Both the position numbers and the translations under genes were made by a program. Under the pieces are notes generated by a model. The model had not been told where the DNA came from, did not search any database, and saw nothing but the letters and a program-made list of their open reading frames with translations. From positions 1 to 5,880 of the forward strand of contig JAJYPO010000148.1 in NCBI GenBank assembly GCA_021795275.1: a stretch of 5,880 nt of DNA, written 5' to 3'. This DNA comes from Nitrospirota bacterium. Its GTDB lineage: Bacteria > Nitrospirota_A > Leptospirillia > Leptospirillales > Leptospirillaceae. Of this stretch, positions 5,090 to 5,880 are shown piece by piece (within the stretch, counting starts at the first letter, position 1; each line of letters starts with the position of its first letter).

Positions 5090-5880
5090 TCATCGGGTAT
5101 TCTGAAAAAGCCTCGTCGCCCCGGAGATGTCGAGGGCGGAAAGGCGCACCGCCAATCCCTCTGCCCTCCCTCTCATGGTCTCGTCCCCGCTCGACTGAAA
5201 AATCCGACACAAGACAGGAAGCGCCCGAGCGGCCAGCGCAGGCTCCCAGAGAGCAAGCTCGAATCTCTCGATCTCCTCAAAAAGAACATTCGCTAGGGAA
5301 AGGACAGGGAATTCCCTCCCCATCTGTTCGACGGCCGAGAGAAACTCGAGGTTCAGGAGAAATCGTCCTCGAGGCGAAAGCTCTTTCCGGCGAATCTCCT
5401 CGAAAAGGTCGCACGCCTCGAAAATCTTTCCGGCTGAAATGGCGGAGCGGACTTCCGAAAGTGCCGGGTTCGATCTTGGGGATCCATCGCCTGCCTCGTC
5501 CGCCTCCGCCGCCGACACCTTCCCTTGGGCAATCCATGCGCGACCCTCTTCCGACAGAAACGGAACCTCCCCTCCGGAAAATGAAAGGCGCTCGATTCCG
5601 GGAAGCCGGGCGACAAGGGTCCGAAGCGCCCCACGAAGGGCCTCTGCTCCCCCCGATCCGTGTGGACCGCGGCATTCAAGAATCTTCCCCGCCCGGAAGG
5701 AAAGGTCGAGCCAAAAAGGAAATTCCGCCTGCCGCCCCAGGAGAAACCGGAGGGCATCATCGTCTGCCCCGGACTCGAGCTGGGCTTCCAGAGCGGACAA
5801 CACATGCGGAGGAGGGGCGGGAATCCGGGTCATCCCGCCATCGTTCGCAGGCATTTCCCGAGTGCCTTCCGAGGGAATCA
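5090..5880 (-). CDS. tssA: Type VI secretion TssA, VasJ type, C-terminal part (5' end beyond window)
   Basis: TssA proteins are cytoplasmic factors that organise baseplate and sheath assembly of the type VI secretion system. The frame is open to the right edge; an internal ATG at 5854 has no ribosome site, and the family's N-terminal ImpA_N domain is missing, so the gene very likely begins outside. Counting from that ATG, residues 45-62 (FPFWLDLSFRAGKILECRG) and 83-108 carry the hallmark RLPGIERLSFSGGEVPF...AWI, close to the VasJ/TssA consensus RLPG-LxxLxFxDGxPF. Residues 109-132 form a charged linker. The C-terminal helical domain follows: GRFLLNLEFLSAVEQMG (163-179), then ERFELALWEPALAARALPVL (196-215) and AVRLSALDISGATRLF, the usual 'WeP.la...l' and 'rL..ld...a..lf' end. 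No other type VI gene is inside the window; tssB/tssC are not directly downstream. Confidence 0.8.
   Translation of the reverse strand, partial: IPSEGTREMPANDGGMTRIPAPPPHVLSALEAQLESGADDDALRFLLGRQAEFPFWLDLSFRAGKILECRGPHGSGGAEALRGALRTLVARLPGIERLSFSGGEVPFLSEEGRAWIAQGKVSAAEADEAGDGSPRSNPALSEVRSAISAGKIFEACDLFEEIRRKELSPRGRFLLNLEFLSAVEQMGREFPVLSLANVLFEEIERFELALWEPALAARALPVLCRIFQSSGDETMRGRAEGLAVRLSALDISGATRLFQNTR

Noticed and set aside
5277..5805. Minus-strand open frames of 132 and 150 codons within tssA
   Set aside because: They are alternative frames of a gene whose VasJ/TssA motifs are clear. Products are arginine- and serine-rich with no domain.

Overview
The window has high GC content, and every convincing gene lies on the minus strand, so the biological reading order runs from position 5880 down to 1. 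The long plus-strand open frames are shadows. The envelope genes (an outer-membrane two-partner-secretion barrel, type VI secretion TssA, and exported proteins with Sec signal peptides) point to a diderm bacterium. Strong GGAGG ribosome sites, moderately high GC and divergent members of familiar secretion families would fit a Leptospirillum-like Nitrospirota or a proteobacterium. I cannot fix the taxon from sequence alone.

Layout in transcription order: (1) the C-terminal part of a VasJ-type TssA, entering from the right edge (5880-5090). (2) After 78 bp, a 119-residue soluble protein that I read as a stand-alone cytoplasmic domain of the GspF/PilC type (5011-4652). (3) About 640 bp without a convincing gene, holding a cluster of TGTCA/TGACA half-sites just ahead of the next gene. 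(4) A divergent ShlB/FhaC-like outer-membrane transporter (about 3988-1865), with a long insertion where its second POTRA domain should close and no visible VRGY motif. (5) About 630 bp without a convincing gene. (6) A 360-residue exported beta-rich protein of unknown function, started by TTG behind a perfect Shine-Dalgarno (1236-154). (7) Overlapping its end in another frame, a 28-codon coding remnant (166-80) nearly identical at protein level to the C-terminus of the 119-residue protein. (8) The first 13 codons of another exported protein leaving the left edge (39-1).

The most interesting point is the duplicated gene end. The last 28 codons of the GspF-like gene occur twice, 4,572 bp apart in the same orientation, and they bracket the transporter and the exported-protein gene. 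Of the 28 codons, 22 encode the same residue, while many differences are at silent third positions. The second copy therefore looks like the tail of a real diverged paralogue and not a fresh duplication. Either the cassette was inserted into, or deletion joined it to, a second GspF-like gene, or a one-base frameshift separates the exported protein from a tail of this type.

Working model (inference): the transporter and the exported protein form a secretion or surface-display pair carried as a cassette beside a type VI secretion locus. Pairing of the two is suggested only by adjacency and shared orientation.
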